Origin: Acanthaster planci
Lineage: Eukaryota; Echinodermata; Asteroidea; Valvatida; Acanthasteridae
NCBI RefSeq assembly: GCF_001949145.1
Contig: NW_019091360.1
Location: forward strand, 2,212,367-2,267,850
Reading direction: 5' to 3'
Length of the DNA: 55,484 nucleotides
Positions 1 through 12,105 of the stretch are shown one piece after another. The position numbers were made by a program, and so were the translations under genes. Numbering within the stretch: the first letter of the stretch is position 1; every line of letters begins with the position of its first letter. The notes under the pieces are model-generated. The model was not told where the DNA came from, did no database searches, and worked only from the letters and a program-made list of their open reading frames with translations.

Positions 1-1420
1 TCTTGCTAAATCGCGGCTGGAGATACTCCTAGATGTGACAAGCTATTACATTAATCATAATATACAAATGTGTGTGTTATTGCAACTGATTTTGTATATG
101 GTTTGTCCAACAATCTGCTGGTTGGTGCGACTGAATATTCGGATATTCGATCGAACTGAAGATAGAATATTCGAATAGTGAATTATTCGAACTGACTCAG
201 CCCTAAACAAAAACAGTAGAATATCCCAGAACAAATCATTGAAACATATATGCATATACATGTACTGTACTCCCCCCAAAAAGCATGTTTTTCTTCCCCT
301 TTTTTCTCTAACTGGGAGGGAGCGTGCCGCAATGAAGCCTGAATTCTCCGTGCCTGCATGGTTGAGACAACCAATTTGTACAGATGGATCCGTGCTTATG
401 TCCCTTCTCCGAGCTCGTGAATGGCAGAGCCATGCCTAATGCCTGAACGAAAACAATGCCAGACTGCACGACAGAAGAATGGGCTAGACAGATAATCCAC
501 TTTCCACGGCATGATTCGATTTGACCAAGGACTGAAAATACTTAGCCTTTCAAGTATATGTACACAAATGGTGCAAGGTACCCAATGTCGCTTAAATTTA
601 ATAAGGATAATTAATCCAGCTGACATTCTTGCTACTTCTGTACATACGCGCACCGTACGTGCAGACACATGTACATGGGCATGTGTGTGTGTTATCTACC
701 AGCAGATTTCATTCCAGCATACATGTACTGTACTTGTGGTTCCGATTACAAAGAAGGCAGGAAGTCTTCACAGTGAAAAAAAGTGAAAGAACACATGTGT
801 ACAGCTGGGATAAGATCTGAGAAGGACGGCATTCTACATCAATGAAAAATTGCCAAGGGTGTTCTGGAGTGAAAAATATACTAACTGTGCCTGTACAAAT
901 TCATGCCAGTCAATTCAAATCTGAGTATATTGTTCTAAATGGAGATCAAAATTTGACTTCAAATGTGTGGGCAACTGTCTGAGTAACATTCACTTTCAAG
1001 AGATGTTCTCTGCAAACATAAATTCTGACAAGGTCAGCGACGTCTTCATAGACCCAACTCTGAGACCAAAGTTAATTTCCTTACAGGAACCACTCAGTTG
1101 GGTATCAAATTCAGTAAGTGCAAGGAAATTGAACTTAAAAGAAAATTTGTTGCTAATATGTTCTTGGGGTACGAACAAGTACCATGTACTAGTAATTTGT
1201 GATATGGGGCAGTACGGACATCCAGGAATCTTGCAAAATGGCAGGTACCACGCTGGTGAAAACAGCAACCATGGTGATGTACCGGTACATGTACGCACGC
1301 ACCAGCCAGTCAGAGGATCGGGTTACACAATCTTTTCTTTGATCAGTACGTGTGCTCATTGCAGTTGTTTTCATCGGCGCGGTGTGGTTGCTACATGTAC
1401 CTGCAATTCTGTGAAACTCC

Positions 1421-1726
1421 CGGAAATGGATACGAAACTTTTATGAATGGATAGAGAAACATGTGGCCTTTCAGATGACACAAGGATTGCCAGATTTAAA
1501 CATTTCTTAGTCCTTTTATGCTCGATTATATGAAGCATTCTCTGCGTGGGAATATGATCAGTGTAGCACAGACGAAGCCAGAATTCCGCAAAAATATCAA
1601 ACAGTCAGACAAGATTTGGCACTTCCTTTGGCAGATATTTCCCAAACTACTGCAAATATGGATATGAAACTTAAATAAATGGAGAGGGGAACATGTGGCC
1701 TTGCAGATGACACCAAGATTGCCAAG
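1421..1726. repeat. diverged direct duplication, about 73 bp per copy
   Basis: 1421-1493 and 1653-1726 are the same sequence at roughly 80% identity by eye. Both contain GAAAC, then GGAT or GGAG, then ACATGTGGCCTT-CAGATGACAC and A-GATTGCCA. They are in direct orientation, about 232 bp apart. No coding sense is apparent. Confidence 0.75.
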
Positions 1727-4390
1727 TAAACTCCAGTGCTACGCAGAACATGTATCGATACATTCTAATTGTTAGACTTCCCCATGCTTCAAATAACAAG
1801 AAAAGTGAAATTATTTATGTACTGGTATATTACCCCTATGAACCATGTACATAAAATATCGGAAATATTTTTAGTGTCAAGCCAGCTGAATCCAACAAAA
1901 GTAAAACAAGCAAAACTGGATCAAAACTTATGATTTTTACTGCTAAATAAAAGCAAAATAAATCTCACTCTTTGATACTGTAAGACTCACAAACCCTTAC
2001 TGTACTTTAATAAATTAAAAACAATTATGAAAAGAAAAATTATCAAATACCAAACCCACTACTATTAGATGTATATACTGTATAGTACATACAGAAGAAA
2101 TACACTGCAGCATGTACAATGCGTATGGCAAGTGTAAATAAAGCCAGCCTATCAGCACTGTGAGCAGTACTTTAGTAAACTGGGTGTGAACAACTACAGG
2201 CAACAAAGTTCAACATACCGGTGTGCCGGTCCGTAACATTATGAATGTACCTATATACATGTACATGCACATGTACGTAAATGTACCCTACATGTACTTG
2301 TATGCTTGAAACATAATCAAAGGAACAAGTTAACAGTAATTAACTACAATACACATGCACGACAGATTTCAAGTGTAACATGACTTTACGAAACCAATTT
2401 CACAAAGATCAATGCTGCCTGCAATGTATATGTATGTACAACTTCAACGTACATGTACATGTACATGCATTCAGAGACACTGTACCAAAGCGTATGCCTG
2501 TATAACATCTCACTTGTAATTGTCAGATCAGGTGTACTAGCTCCTCATGTATGCATGCCCACTGGAGAAAATCGCCTGATGAAAAACCATAAAATAAAAA
2601 CAAAACAAAAGAGACCTCTGCGACAAGAGAAGTTCCAGCAGATCATCTGATATCAGCTCGTCAGCTACCCGGTACATGTATGCGATTCCCCGGTCAAGCA
2701 AAAAATCATTCTGCGACAGGCAGGTAGCGAGCCCGAACTACATGTAAATCACTGGCTGGCTGCAGGTGACTGGTCTGCCATTAGGCACACCTGCATCTGT
2801 CTTCAGCATCAATCAAAAATTACTAACGATACACTGGTGTAGCCTAGGGGATATTTCAGCAGTGAATAGAAAAAAATTGCTCGCGAGGTGCACTAGTAAA
2901 CACCGCCTGTGATTAAACATTTTAAAGTGTCACGGAAAGGAGAAACTGTTGAAAAGAATTTGATTTTTTAATCTAAAGTTTAATGGAAGATGAGAAGTAG
3001 GAAACTGCACAGAACAGCATTCATTACTTGGGTCTGCATTTTCAATTTCAGGTTTGAGGTAACACAGCTGAGGCCAGTAGTTAAGCATGGGGGGTTCCCC
3101 CAGGGCATCCCTTGCACACTCTCACATTATAATGAATAAACCAATTTTCAGTACAAGTGTACCGATATTACCAGCACATACACTTAGGTAGAAAATTTGA
3201 ACTTGGACAGCTCGATTTTTGTGATGCATGGCAAATTTGAAAAATCCTCAGAATTTTCAAACACTGAATAAATTCCTTTGGTATAAATTCTGCAGAAATT
3301 ACCAGTGGTAGGCAAGAGAGTGCATACAGAACTCTGTTAGGAATGTAAAAAGTTAAGACACAGTACACCAGTGTACCAGTTTGTTTCACTACACCTGCCT
3401 GTATGTACATGTACATTGTACCTGTAGAGCCTAGTCATTTGAATCCAATGAAAATGCAGCCATACATCTTACCTACAGTAAAGTCCATATAATATTCCAC
3501 ATTGACAGATTTTGTTTGCTGTTAGTATTTTGAAGAAAGATTCCCCTTTTAGAATGATGACAAGCAAATTGCGGACCAGTGAAGTTCAAGTGCTACTTCT
3601 TCGTCCAAAAGTCAATCTTAAATCCAATTCTGGATCATTTCATACTGCCAGATGCATTACATTCCAAGCGGGGTGCAGTGTACTTTTTGACTCACACAAA
3701 GTACATTGTACCATGCATGGGTAGTGTAATCCACAGAGCATGTTGCGTATACATAACTACATCCTGTAAATAACGGTTGCGCTTTTGTGAAGTGCACATA
3801 CAGTACACCCTGATTGAGGTGTATTTCTCTGAAAGAAATTGTACAAAGGTCAAACAAGATTTATTCACTTGATTTGTATGGTCCAGACCCTAAAATGAAA
3901 AGGCTTTAAGGGTGTATACAAATGTAGACCGATATTGTACATGTGCCCCTGCATGCAGTGTCTGCCCAGATGCTGGAAACCATCACAAAATGTTGAATTT
4001 TCATTCCCATTTGTTTTCAGAATATATGCAATCATTTTTGCTTCACTTCAAAGAGAAATACATGTACATGTAAGTACATGTACATGTATGTGTAGAAAAT
4101 CTGTTCTTCTGGGGTACGGTAGTTGGTATCACAGCATCATTTCATATTTGAGGTTTTCTTCTAGAACTCGTGTAGTTTATGACCCAGACTAACCAATAAT
4201 ACAAATAATGAGCATAAGTTAAATATGCACAATTTTCATTTTTAATTACGTTTTTTGGCCCTTGCCCACCTGAGTAAGCTTACGAGTGAATTTTTTCACA
4301 AGCTCTCAAACAAACACTGAGTAAAAAATACGCAATGAGAGTGTACATAAAATCCTAACCTTCTTCAATCCTCCGAAATCTTTTGGGCAG

Positions 4391-4742
4391 TTTTGGAGGA
4401 TTTTGGAGGATTGAGGGTGAATGACAAAAGTGCATGGCTGATTGTGAAGGATGCTATGAGTGAAGGTTGTGGGTCAGACCTTGCGTTGTTCTTGCTCAGT
4501 CATGCTACCAGTAAATTCAGCCCAATATTTCTTTTCAATCAACCACTCTGCTCATAAATGGCATTCGCACTGCCTCAACATAATGGCAGGAATTGCCGGA
4601 GGATTTTGAAGGATTGAGGCAGTAGGCATACCTCCAAGTACATGTGACATATTCGAGAAATTTTGGAGGATTTTGGAGGTTGAGGGAAAATCCAATTTTT
4701 CACCCCCCCCCCCAAAAAAAACTGGAGGATTATGGATTGAGG
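4391..4742. repeat. GGAGGATT-type dispersed repeat cluster
   Basis: At least four copies of a motif built from GGAGGATTTTGGAGGATTGA, often followed by GGGTGAATG, lie at about 4391-4424, 4598-4620, 4661-4684 and 4722-4742. The same motif returns at 35815-35890 and 36188-36232, so it belongs to a dispersed family and is not a purely local tandem array. Confidence 0.7.
4703..4721. repeat. poly(C)-poly(A) homopolymer junction
   Basis: Eleven C are followed directly by eight A. Similar C(n)A(n) or T(n)G(n) junctions occur at 12758-12775, 13553-13572, 31362-31376, 36616-36627, 40031-40046, 48745-48757 and 49264-49280. Confidence 0.9.
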
Positions 4743-6343
4743 AGGGTCCCTAGCAAAAAGGGCCTGGGGGTTAGGGTTTTTTAACAACTCCCAATGCAAA
4801 GTACATATCTTGAAATACAAATATCTTGAAGTACAAACATTCTTATTAATTAATATACAGGGATCTACTGGTAAAGTATGTATTTCAGCCAGTCTACCAA
4901 TAAGTTTACACTTTACATGGAACAATTAATTAAGTGTCACATTCAGATCACAAAACATCACAGATTCCCAGTTTCCCACAAACACCCTCAAAAATTTTTA
5001 AAAGTCACTTCATATTTAAATACACATGTAGATACTACATGTAGTATGGACAAGAATCAAATTGATAAAGTTGAAATCAGTTTATCAGAGAACTGAGATT
5101 TGGGAGTAGAATCCCCCTACACAAAAACCCCTGGCTCTTTGCTGACACACATTTACTGTACATGTACCAATTAAACAACATTATGCTCTAGCCATGACAC
5201 CTTCCTCTATAAATTGATGTGATACGGTAAATAAGTACTGTCAAAATCTTGACAAGTAAAGGATGGGGGTTGCAGTTAATGTTAACCAGTTAATGCAAAA
5301 GTTGTGACACTATACATGTACATGTATATTAGCAGAAGAGAATGTTCGTGTACATGTAGGTGTACCCAGTATGTATTCCATGGCGTGGATATGCTGCATT
5401 GCGTGGGTAGATTGCCTCTGATTAAATCGACCTTTCCAGCTTTCATTTTATTGAGCTTTTTTTTTTGTTACTTAAAGTTTTCTTTCTACCTTTAAATAAA
5501 AATCAACCCCTTAAATGGTATGTGTACCTAGTACATGTACCTTCGTGTAGCAAATGTTGTCTTTTTGCCGATCATGTTCGGCGTGACATGCTACAGAATT
5601 TTGGGCTTGTTTTCACTTGGTTCTTCTGATGACATCACTTTCTGTGGTCAGGTAGCTGTAAGAAAGAGTCAGCGATTGGACTCTCCGTGAATGGGTCTGC
5701 AGTAGCAGTCAGGATGGCAAAAAAGCAAGATTTTTCGCAGTTGGTGTGGGGTGGGGTGTGCCTTGCAGCATGCAAGCAACACAGGCGGTCACACTTGGCA
5801 GTGATGACTTGAACCAAGATCTCGCAGTTGTCCCTTACCTAATTTTAAGCGACTTGGCGAGGGTTTCGATCAGCGTCACATGAACTTTGAGATAACCAGA
5901 TAATGTAATGGTGTGTACATTTCGTGTTATGGAGGTATTTTTGTACATGAAACATATTCTTTTAGCAAGAAAAAGTCAGCCTACGAGATAAAACGGTCTT
6001 TCAACCTAACTGACTTCGAGTTATCAACATTTATTGTATATCCCCGTCTGCATAACTTTTGCTGGCTGCTTGGAAAAAGGGCAAGAACTGCTGCACGGCC
6101 CATGCAAGATAATCATGCAGCCTGCAAAAATTATTAATTTTCAAGGACTTCATTTTCGAATTCATTTTTAATGGTGGCACTTGTTCGCACTCTGCTTAGA
6201 TTTATTAGGATTGCATGTGTAGTGGAATCATTGAAGTACTGTACATGCTGTACTGGTGCTTCAGCATGCAACATGATGACCTTCGTGGTTGGATCGTCTG
6301 CAACCCAGGCTTAATACCCAGCGTAGGCCATGTGCAAGTAATA

Positions 6344-6515
6344 TACAGGCAATTCACAAAAGTGCGCATCCCAGAGTTTGCAACGAGTTGGCCAATCATG
6401 ACGCCTGAAATCTGTGGACCCAATGCACGTTTGGAAAGGGTCAATAGATTTCCCGAACTGTGATTTGCCAACCCGTTGCAAACTCTTGGAGGCACACTCC
6501 TGTAAATTGCCTGTA
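6344..6515. mobile_element. short foldback (MITE-like) element
   Basis: Arms 6344-6398 and 6461-6515 are inverted copies of each other (about 55 bp, beginning TACAGGCAATTCAC and ending CTGTA), separated by about 62 bp. There is no coding capacity. The shape fits a non-autonomous DNA transposon. I could not identify a clear target-site duplication. Confidence 0.75.
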
Positions 6516-6806
6516 CTGTTTCCCTCATGTGCCACATGGGTTCTTATCTACATGTACATGTAGGTTCCCCGGTTTTCCTCCCTCCAAAAAACTCAGCACA
6601 TGTGATCTCTGGCTGTGCTCCGTGGTCAGACCTGGGCTATTTGACAGCTGTCTGATGCATCTTTGCATGCCTTCAGCTTAACTGCATTGTAACTGCATCC
6701 CCTTATTCCGCCCAGCAACTTCAACCAAGGCTGAAAAGAAAAACTACTAAGAGTAAAAATATAAGATACTAAAGTTACATCTGTGTTAGCCACAGGCTAT
6801 GATGTA

Positions 6807-7333
6807 CAGTTAGGGCCAAGAGTTCACATACACCTGGTAAAATAAAAACAATTTTCCTCGAATTTCACAACTTCACTCATTCCTACCAACTTTTCTTTTC
6901 ATGAGGACAGACAAGATGGGTCTCTGCTTAATGTACACAGTGTATGCATCAAATAGCAACACCCAGAGACATGATTCATACTTATATTTACAAAAAACAA
7001 AACTTTTACATATTCCAAACCTAATATTTAGTGCCACTTCCTGTATTTTTTGTCACATCTCAAAGTCGCAGTGGACCACTTTCTGAGGTGTTTTTGAGCG
7101 ACAATAAGGGGGTACGATGTAAATGTTCACAAAATGATTTGTAAGAAATATTAATATTTTGAACCATAGTAAATGTCTGAGTATTTTCAATTTAAGTACA
7201 CACTATGAACATTCAATCGAGATACAATTTGTCAGACTTTGTGAAGAAAAAGTTGGCAAAACTACTTCAAACAGTGAAACATTGAGGAAAACTCTTTTTC
7301 TACCAGGTGTATGTGAACTTTTTGTTCCCACTG
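6807..7333. mobile_element. Tc1/mariner-like non-autonomous element (MITE)
   Basis: The left end reads CAGTTAGGGCCAAGAGTTCA followed by CATACACCTGG. The right end, read on the other strand, is CAGTGGGAACAAAAAGTTCA followed by CATACACCTGG. The terminal inverted repeats are therefore about 35 bp and start with CAGT. A TA precedes the left end (6805-6806), the target preferred by Tc1/mariner transposases, and the pattern CAGTT...AGTTCACATACACCT resembles the ends of fish Tc1 elements such as Sleeping Beauty (family knowledge). At 527 bp it has no transposase frame, so it would need a transposase in trans. The right-hand TA has decayed to CG. Confidence 0.75.
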
Positions 7334-7792
7334 CGCATGTACAACAGATCATTACTTACCACTGACGTCTGGTGATCCTTCATAATATTGAAACAAGCTA
7401 CTCGGTCACCGGTCACATGGCATTTACCGTGTACTGCTGCTCAAGGCATCTTCAGGAATTCAAGCAAATTTCAGGGCTGTAGGGGTATATTAGCCACCTT
7501 GGATTTGTCACATCACTGGCTTGACAGAACGAACAAAAGAATGACAGACCGTTAAAGCCACGAACATTTTGTCAAACGTTTTTGCCACAAACATTCATAC
7601 AGCAGAGGTTGGGATATGTGCCTGTGGGAATGTAAAAAGTATGACAATGACACAAACTCTTGACGGTGCTTTTGTGATGCAAACATGCACAGCTAACATA
7701 CCGTATGCCCCTCATCCTGCCCCTCCCCCCAGACTTGTCGCCATTTTGTAAGGAATTGATAGAGCCAGCATTCTATTTGGGTGGGAGGGGGT

Positions 7793-7966
7793 TAGAATCG
7801 CAACACAGCCCCCATCTTTCCTTGCTGTTTTCCTGTCACCCGCAGATCAAAGCCGAGCTGTGACTGGTCAATGGAATGGAAGCAGATTGGGCCAGTCACA
7901 GCTCGGCTTTCACCTGCGGGCGACAGGAAAACAACAAGGAAAAATTGGGACCTGTGTTGCTATTGG
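7793..7966. mobile_element. near-complete foldback element with long arms
   Basis: Arms 7793-7867 and 7892-7966 form an imperfect inverted repeat of about 75 bp (core TTTTCCTGTCACCCGCAG; CCAGTCACAGCTCGGCTTT) with only about 24 bp between them. It would fold into one long hairpin. It has no gene. A MITE is the likely origin; a hairpin RNA source is possible if it is transcribed. Confidence 0.8.
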
Positions 7967-8257
7967 TCAAGCTGTCATGCAACTGACAATAATTGAGAGA
8001 GCACATGTACATGCCGCTGATTTTCTGTGGCATGGATGGACAAGATACTCATAAATGTCACCCTTTTAATGAGATATAAGGTTAATAAATATTCCAAGCA
8101 GGCATCTACATGTAACCTCACCAAAAATGGATGCGTGAAATTTTGTTGCACATATATGTGTGATCAAAACAGCTAAAACTATATTTATGTGATTGTACAT
8201 TGCTACCGTATTTGTTACCCCCAGAACTGTGGGGTCCGACATCTTCCCTGCTCTCAC

Positions 8258-9323
8258 AGACCCCACAAAAAACAAGCCTTTTTTGCCATAGGCAGTACAT
8301 GATGTTTAACAGGGCACAAACAGGGATTTTATTCTGGTTGTGTTCCCATAGAAATGCTGCTCCAATGCCCCCAAAAGTTCTATGTACGGTATGGTAGTTA
8401 CATACATGTACATGTACCTTCCTACATTACACCAAGAAAAAATGGACCAAAACCATGCCGATTTCCGAAATAGGTGCAAATCCCGATAAGCATCCGAGAG
8501 TCATGTGGTTCACATGTGTACTTGCAAAGACGAGCCGCGACCAAATGGTTGACTACGGCTGCGATCAATACACAAGACATGGAAATTGGCTGCAGCCATG
8601 TTCTTACATGTAGCTGCGACTGGACTGACCAGTTAAAATGGCAGTTGGCTGCGGCATGCTAGGGGTCACACTGACCAATCACAGGGCTCCTCATTACTTA
8701 TACCCAAATGGTACCCAACGTTTTGCGTTGGGTACAAGTGCACGTAAGCACGCATCGCACCAAAGATCGCCGAGAACCACATCGAAAATCGCTGCAAACC
8801 ACGTGCGAGATGGCACTTCCTCCACAGACATCATTCACACTGCAACGGTGCGCTCATGTGCACTCGAACCCAACTGCACACACACGTATGGAAAGCAGCT
8901 GGAGCCAATTTCCATGTCTTGTGTATCAATCGCAGCCGTAGTCAACCATTTGGTTGCAACTCGTCTTTGCAAACAGACATTTGAACCGCATGACTCTCGG
9001 ATGCTAATCGGGAAATATATGTACTTGCAATTTATTTTGAAAATCGGCATGGTTTTGCCCCTTTTATTTTTGGTACGAAGTATGAAGGTCCGCATAGGCG
9101 TACATGTAACTGTAAGCTAGGCCTACTACATCAATTTAGGGCCTATACTTATACGGTTAAATTTATAAAGTTATAGTACATGATGTAGGCTACATAGGCC
9201 TACCGGTAGAACTCTTGGGGGGAATGGAGCAGCATTTCTACGGGTACACAACATGAATAAAATCCCCATTCGTGACTCGTCGTGTAATACCTATGGCAAA
9301 AAAGCTTGTTTTCTGTGGGGTTC
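8258..9323. mobile_element. large foldback element, arms about 340-425 bp
   Basis: The arm 8258-8594 is repeated in inverted orientation at 8898-9323. Matching blocks include GACCCCACAAAAAACAAGCC with its complement near 9303-9322, the block TTGGAGCAGCATTTCTA, and CAAGACATGGAAATTGGCT with its complement near 8905. The unique centre is about 300 bp and contains a perfect 10-bp-stem hairpin (8711-8735). Small indels separate the arms, so it is not an assembly mirror. The 160-codon open frame at 8638-9120 runs across one arm and is not a gene. Confidence 0.8.
8711..8735. repeat. perfect 10-bp hairpin in foldback centre
   Basis: GTACCCAACG, loop TTTTG, CGTTGGGTAC. It is a perfect stem, located in the unique centre of the 8258-9323 foldback element. 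Confidence 0.9.
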
Positions 9324-9674
9324 GTGCACAAAATGATCAGAAGTAGCCTACAATGCGTAACGTAACTAGGTAACACAATAAATCGGCAGAAGATCAGAGC
9401 AACGCGTCTCGCTGAAAAGTTTCTAATGAAATTGAACCATTCGAGTTGTCACTGCCATCAACATGCAAGTACTCAAAACACAACAATCTGGACAACATTA
9501 AGTAAATAAGAAAACCATTCATAGCCATACCCTTCTGAAGTTCTCGGCTGTGCTCTCCCAAGACAGTCGTTGCGTTTCACTTTCGCAGCCGTACTGTAAC
9601 AAGCGGACACTAGTCGCAGACGACAATCTGAAGCGCAAGCGCAAGTCTGCCACTGCCCCCAGCTAGCTTACAAT

Positions 9675-9717
9675 CAAAGATTGTATAGCGCCGCGCAGCG
9701 GCGCTATACAATCTTTG
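9675..9717. repeat. perfect hairpin, 20-bp stem, 3-nt loop
   Basis: CAAAGATTGTATAGCGCCGC, loop GCA, then its exact reverse complement. No mismatch is present in 20 bp. The stem is GC-rich at the loop side and AT-rich at the base. It does not extend into longer arms, which sets it apart from the nearby foldback transposons. Confidence 0.95.
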
Positions 9718-10019
9718 CCTGCAATCGTGACAACCAGCATTTCTTGCGTGTGCCACATGGGGGCGCTATTTAAACTTAGCGTAGAGTTGTTTTTTTTTTT
9801 TTCGGGAGCTGAGAAAATCCACGATCATCAGACAGGTTCCAGCATGCGAAAGCTAATATTTTTTCAGGAAAATAAAAATTATTAATTGGAACCTAAGTTT
9901 AATAAAAAAAATGTAAAAACAATTTCATTTCTTCGAATGTGTGATCATAACTAGGAGCCTTATCGACGGACCCTAAAACTTACAATTTAACTGCGCTCGG
10001 AGTAACTAGGAATGAAGAA

Positions 10020-10336
10020 ACTCTCAATGCAAAAGAGTAAAAACTCAATCTCAAAAAGAGTGAGTCCCTCGTAAATCTAAATCGACTCCGAAAGAGTGAA
10101 AGCCACTTCAAAAGACTGGAAAATCATTCTAAACAAGTAAACATCAATCTAAAGAGGAACCATGAAAAGGACAACTCCTTTTTGGGTTGACGTTTATGTG
10201 GATCCTTGGCAGAGTGAAAATCTCACTCTGTAGGTATTGTTTTCTCTCTTTTTAGAGAGGTTTTTCGCTCTTTTGGAGTGGTTTTTAAGGAAGTTACTCT
10301 TTTTGAGATTGGGTTTTTCTTTTTTGCATTTAGAGA
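10020..10336. mobile_element. MITE family B, copy 1
   Basis: Terminal inverted repeats of about 40 bp (left end CTCTCAATGCAAAAGAGTAA followed by AAACTCAATCTCAAAAAGAGT; the right end 10296-10336 is its complement). Internal sequence is rich in GAGTGAA and CACTC motifs and partly self-complementary. A second, diverged copy lies at 47021-47260 with the same order of blocks (CTCAAAA-AGTGAGTCCCTC-TAAAT, then CACTTCAAAAGA, then CCTCTTTTT). No coding capacity. Confidence 0.75.
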
Positions 10337-11911
10337 GAGGACCACAAGATGTGTAGGCCCATGACAATTCATTTTAACGAGTCAGTGAAAGGTATTTCGC
10401 ACTCATTTCTAATTTTACAAATTCGAAATGGTTTGAATCGTTGCACGAGCTCGTCACATGACTAGACGCGCGCGTGCAAGTGTAACTGGGAAAAAGTACA
10501 CGCTATGGGGGAACTCGCACAACAACAAAAATCTCTGACTAAACCAAGGCTCTTTGAGGGAAAAGTCGCAGGAAACTAAATTAATAGGGACTCTGACACC
10601 AATATTTGACTTAAAGAAAGGACAAAACGAATTTATGAATGAAAAAGTACTGAAAAAAGGACGAAAAAGGAACTAAAAGGATGAAAAGACTTAACATCAA
10701 AACAATTTTTAAAAAACGTTAACAAGGCAAGTAAAACCACCACAGTGTGTAAAATTGACCTTGTGAGTTTACACTAAGACTTCAATCACCGACTTGCAGT
10801 AGACAAGGGCTCAAGCAGAAAACCACACTCCAGTTAGGAGGAACAATACAAGTGAAGTTGACTGGTGTACATGTACATGTATGCTGCGAGTGATCTGCTC
10901 CACCGAAAGTGGCCAGACCCATGATATTGGGGGAAGCTGGGGCTTAGACAAATAAACAGGGGGCACACTACCAAAAAAATCAAGAACTCTAAACTAAAGC
11001 TATACATTTTTAAAGGGGAACTACTTCTATGTAAAAACGTGTATCTAATGGCTCTGCAACACAAGCCGACTGAATTATAATGATCGTTCAGTGCAGTGAT
11101 TTATTTACATAAATAATTTTACTAACAATAACAAGTGATTAAAACGTTGCCGAAATTTGGAAAAGAATTATTTGGTAATGGCACTGGTATTGAAAATTTA
11201 TGAAATTACTTATTCGTTGAGGATGTTGAACCCCAAGTTGACCCCAATGCACTCTTGTGACTGAGTAGGTGCCTCAAGGCCATCCGCAGTGATAAAAGCT
11301 GCAAAACTGTGACTGTGGAGATGAACCGGGAGAACGCAGCCATTTAAGGCACCAGATTTTTGAAGTTGGAGATCGAGATGGGAAAATTAACTATTGATTC
11401 CGAGGCTATTGAAACACCATACCACCTGACCCTAGATTGACAAACGTTTCACGCCGACCCAGCTAGGGACACGGTCTGGCACACTAGTCCTGCGGTGCGG
11501 CTGAGTCACTAGATTACAATGTCTTTGTTGTGTGTGCGTGTTGCCACATTCCCCCACCGGTCTGTATACTGCCGGATCATGTTTGCACAATGTTTGACCG
11601 TAGAGCTAGCTACGGCGTGTGTGACACAGTACTCGTTGTCCCTTGTCTTATGTTCATAAACATGTCTCAGAAAAACTGCCGAACTCGGTTTAGTCACGGA
11701 GCTATTGAAATGTACCAATACAACGGTGAATTGTAAAGTTAATGTTTGAAGAAAAACACAGTTTGGCACAAGGAGGTGAGCCAAGAAGCTGACAAGTGGA
11801 CTGCAAAAAACCAAGGAATGAACTATAAGTTCTAAACTGAATGGTTTCTTGTCACGGGTCACCGAAGTGAGCATGTAGAGTTGATTACGTGGATTTAGAA
11901 TTACTGCAGAA
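10337..11911. other. region upstream of mkx; no gene seen
   Basis: No recognisable coding sequence. It would contain the 5' UTR and promoter of mkx if the first exon at 11912 is right, but I see no confident TATA box or other core element. The minus-strand open frame at 11509-12012 overlaps that exon and has no recognisable family. Confidence 0.5.
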
Positions 11912-12105
11912 ATGACCATGGAGCAAGACTCGACGGAGGGCGAAATGTTGGTTAGTGTGAACTCGAACAAGGGAATGCCGACGGTACCCTTGTCGGAAGA
12001 TAGGCAAAACACCGTCTGTCGTGATTATCCAACTTGCAGGCCACTTGGTCCTGATGGAGATTCGGAAAGGTCGCAGATCAAGGGGCTTCGTACACGAGGA
12101 AACAG
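11912..12105 (+). CDS. mkx: mkx candidate first coding exon
   Basis: An ATG with G at -3 follows an in-frame TGA about 30 nt upstream. A second ATG two codons on has the ideal context ACCATGG. The frame runs 64 codons plus two bases to the donor AACAG|GTACAG. These two bases join the T that opens the homeobox exon at 15450 (AG+T, Ser). Placing it first gives a protein almost exactly the length of human MKX, and its end (GLRTRGN) loosely recalls the basic stretch before the human homeodomain. It encodes an acidic, Ser/Thr-containing N terminus of unknown function. Confidence 0.55.

Larger units (their letters stand above)
1..6340. other. non-coding AT-rich stretch
   Basis: I see no convincing gene here. 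Open frames are short, and many lack an ATG or a splice context. The sequence is rich in the palindromic hexamer ACATGT, often as short runs (about 2449-2467, 4060-4090, 5311-5325). It also holds a diverged 73-bp direct duplication (1421-1493 and 1653-1726) and several copies of a GGAGGATT-type repeat (4391-4742). It is probably intergenic or a large intron. Confidence 0.6.

Noticed and set aside
967-1446. 159-codon frame on the plus strand
   Set aside because: It starts at GTG, not ATG, has no recognisable domain, and its end lies in the duplicated 1421-1493 block.
8638-9120. 160-codon open frame on the plus strand
   Set aside because: It runs across the centre and right arm of the 8258-9323 foldback element, has a partner frame on the other strand caused by the palindrome, and shows no domain.
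10020-10336. Possible CRISPR-like or satellite array because of repeated GAGTGAA
   Set aside because: Spacing is irregular and the ends are inverted repeats; this is a self-complementary MITE in a eukaryotic genome.
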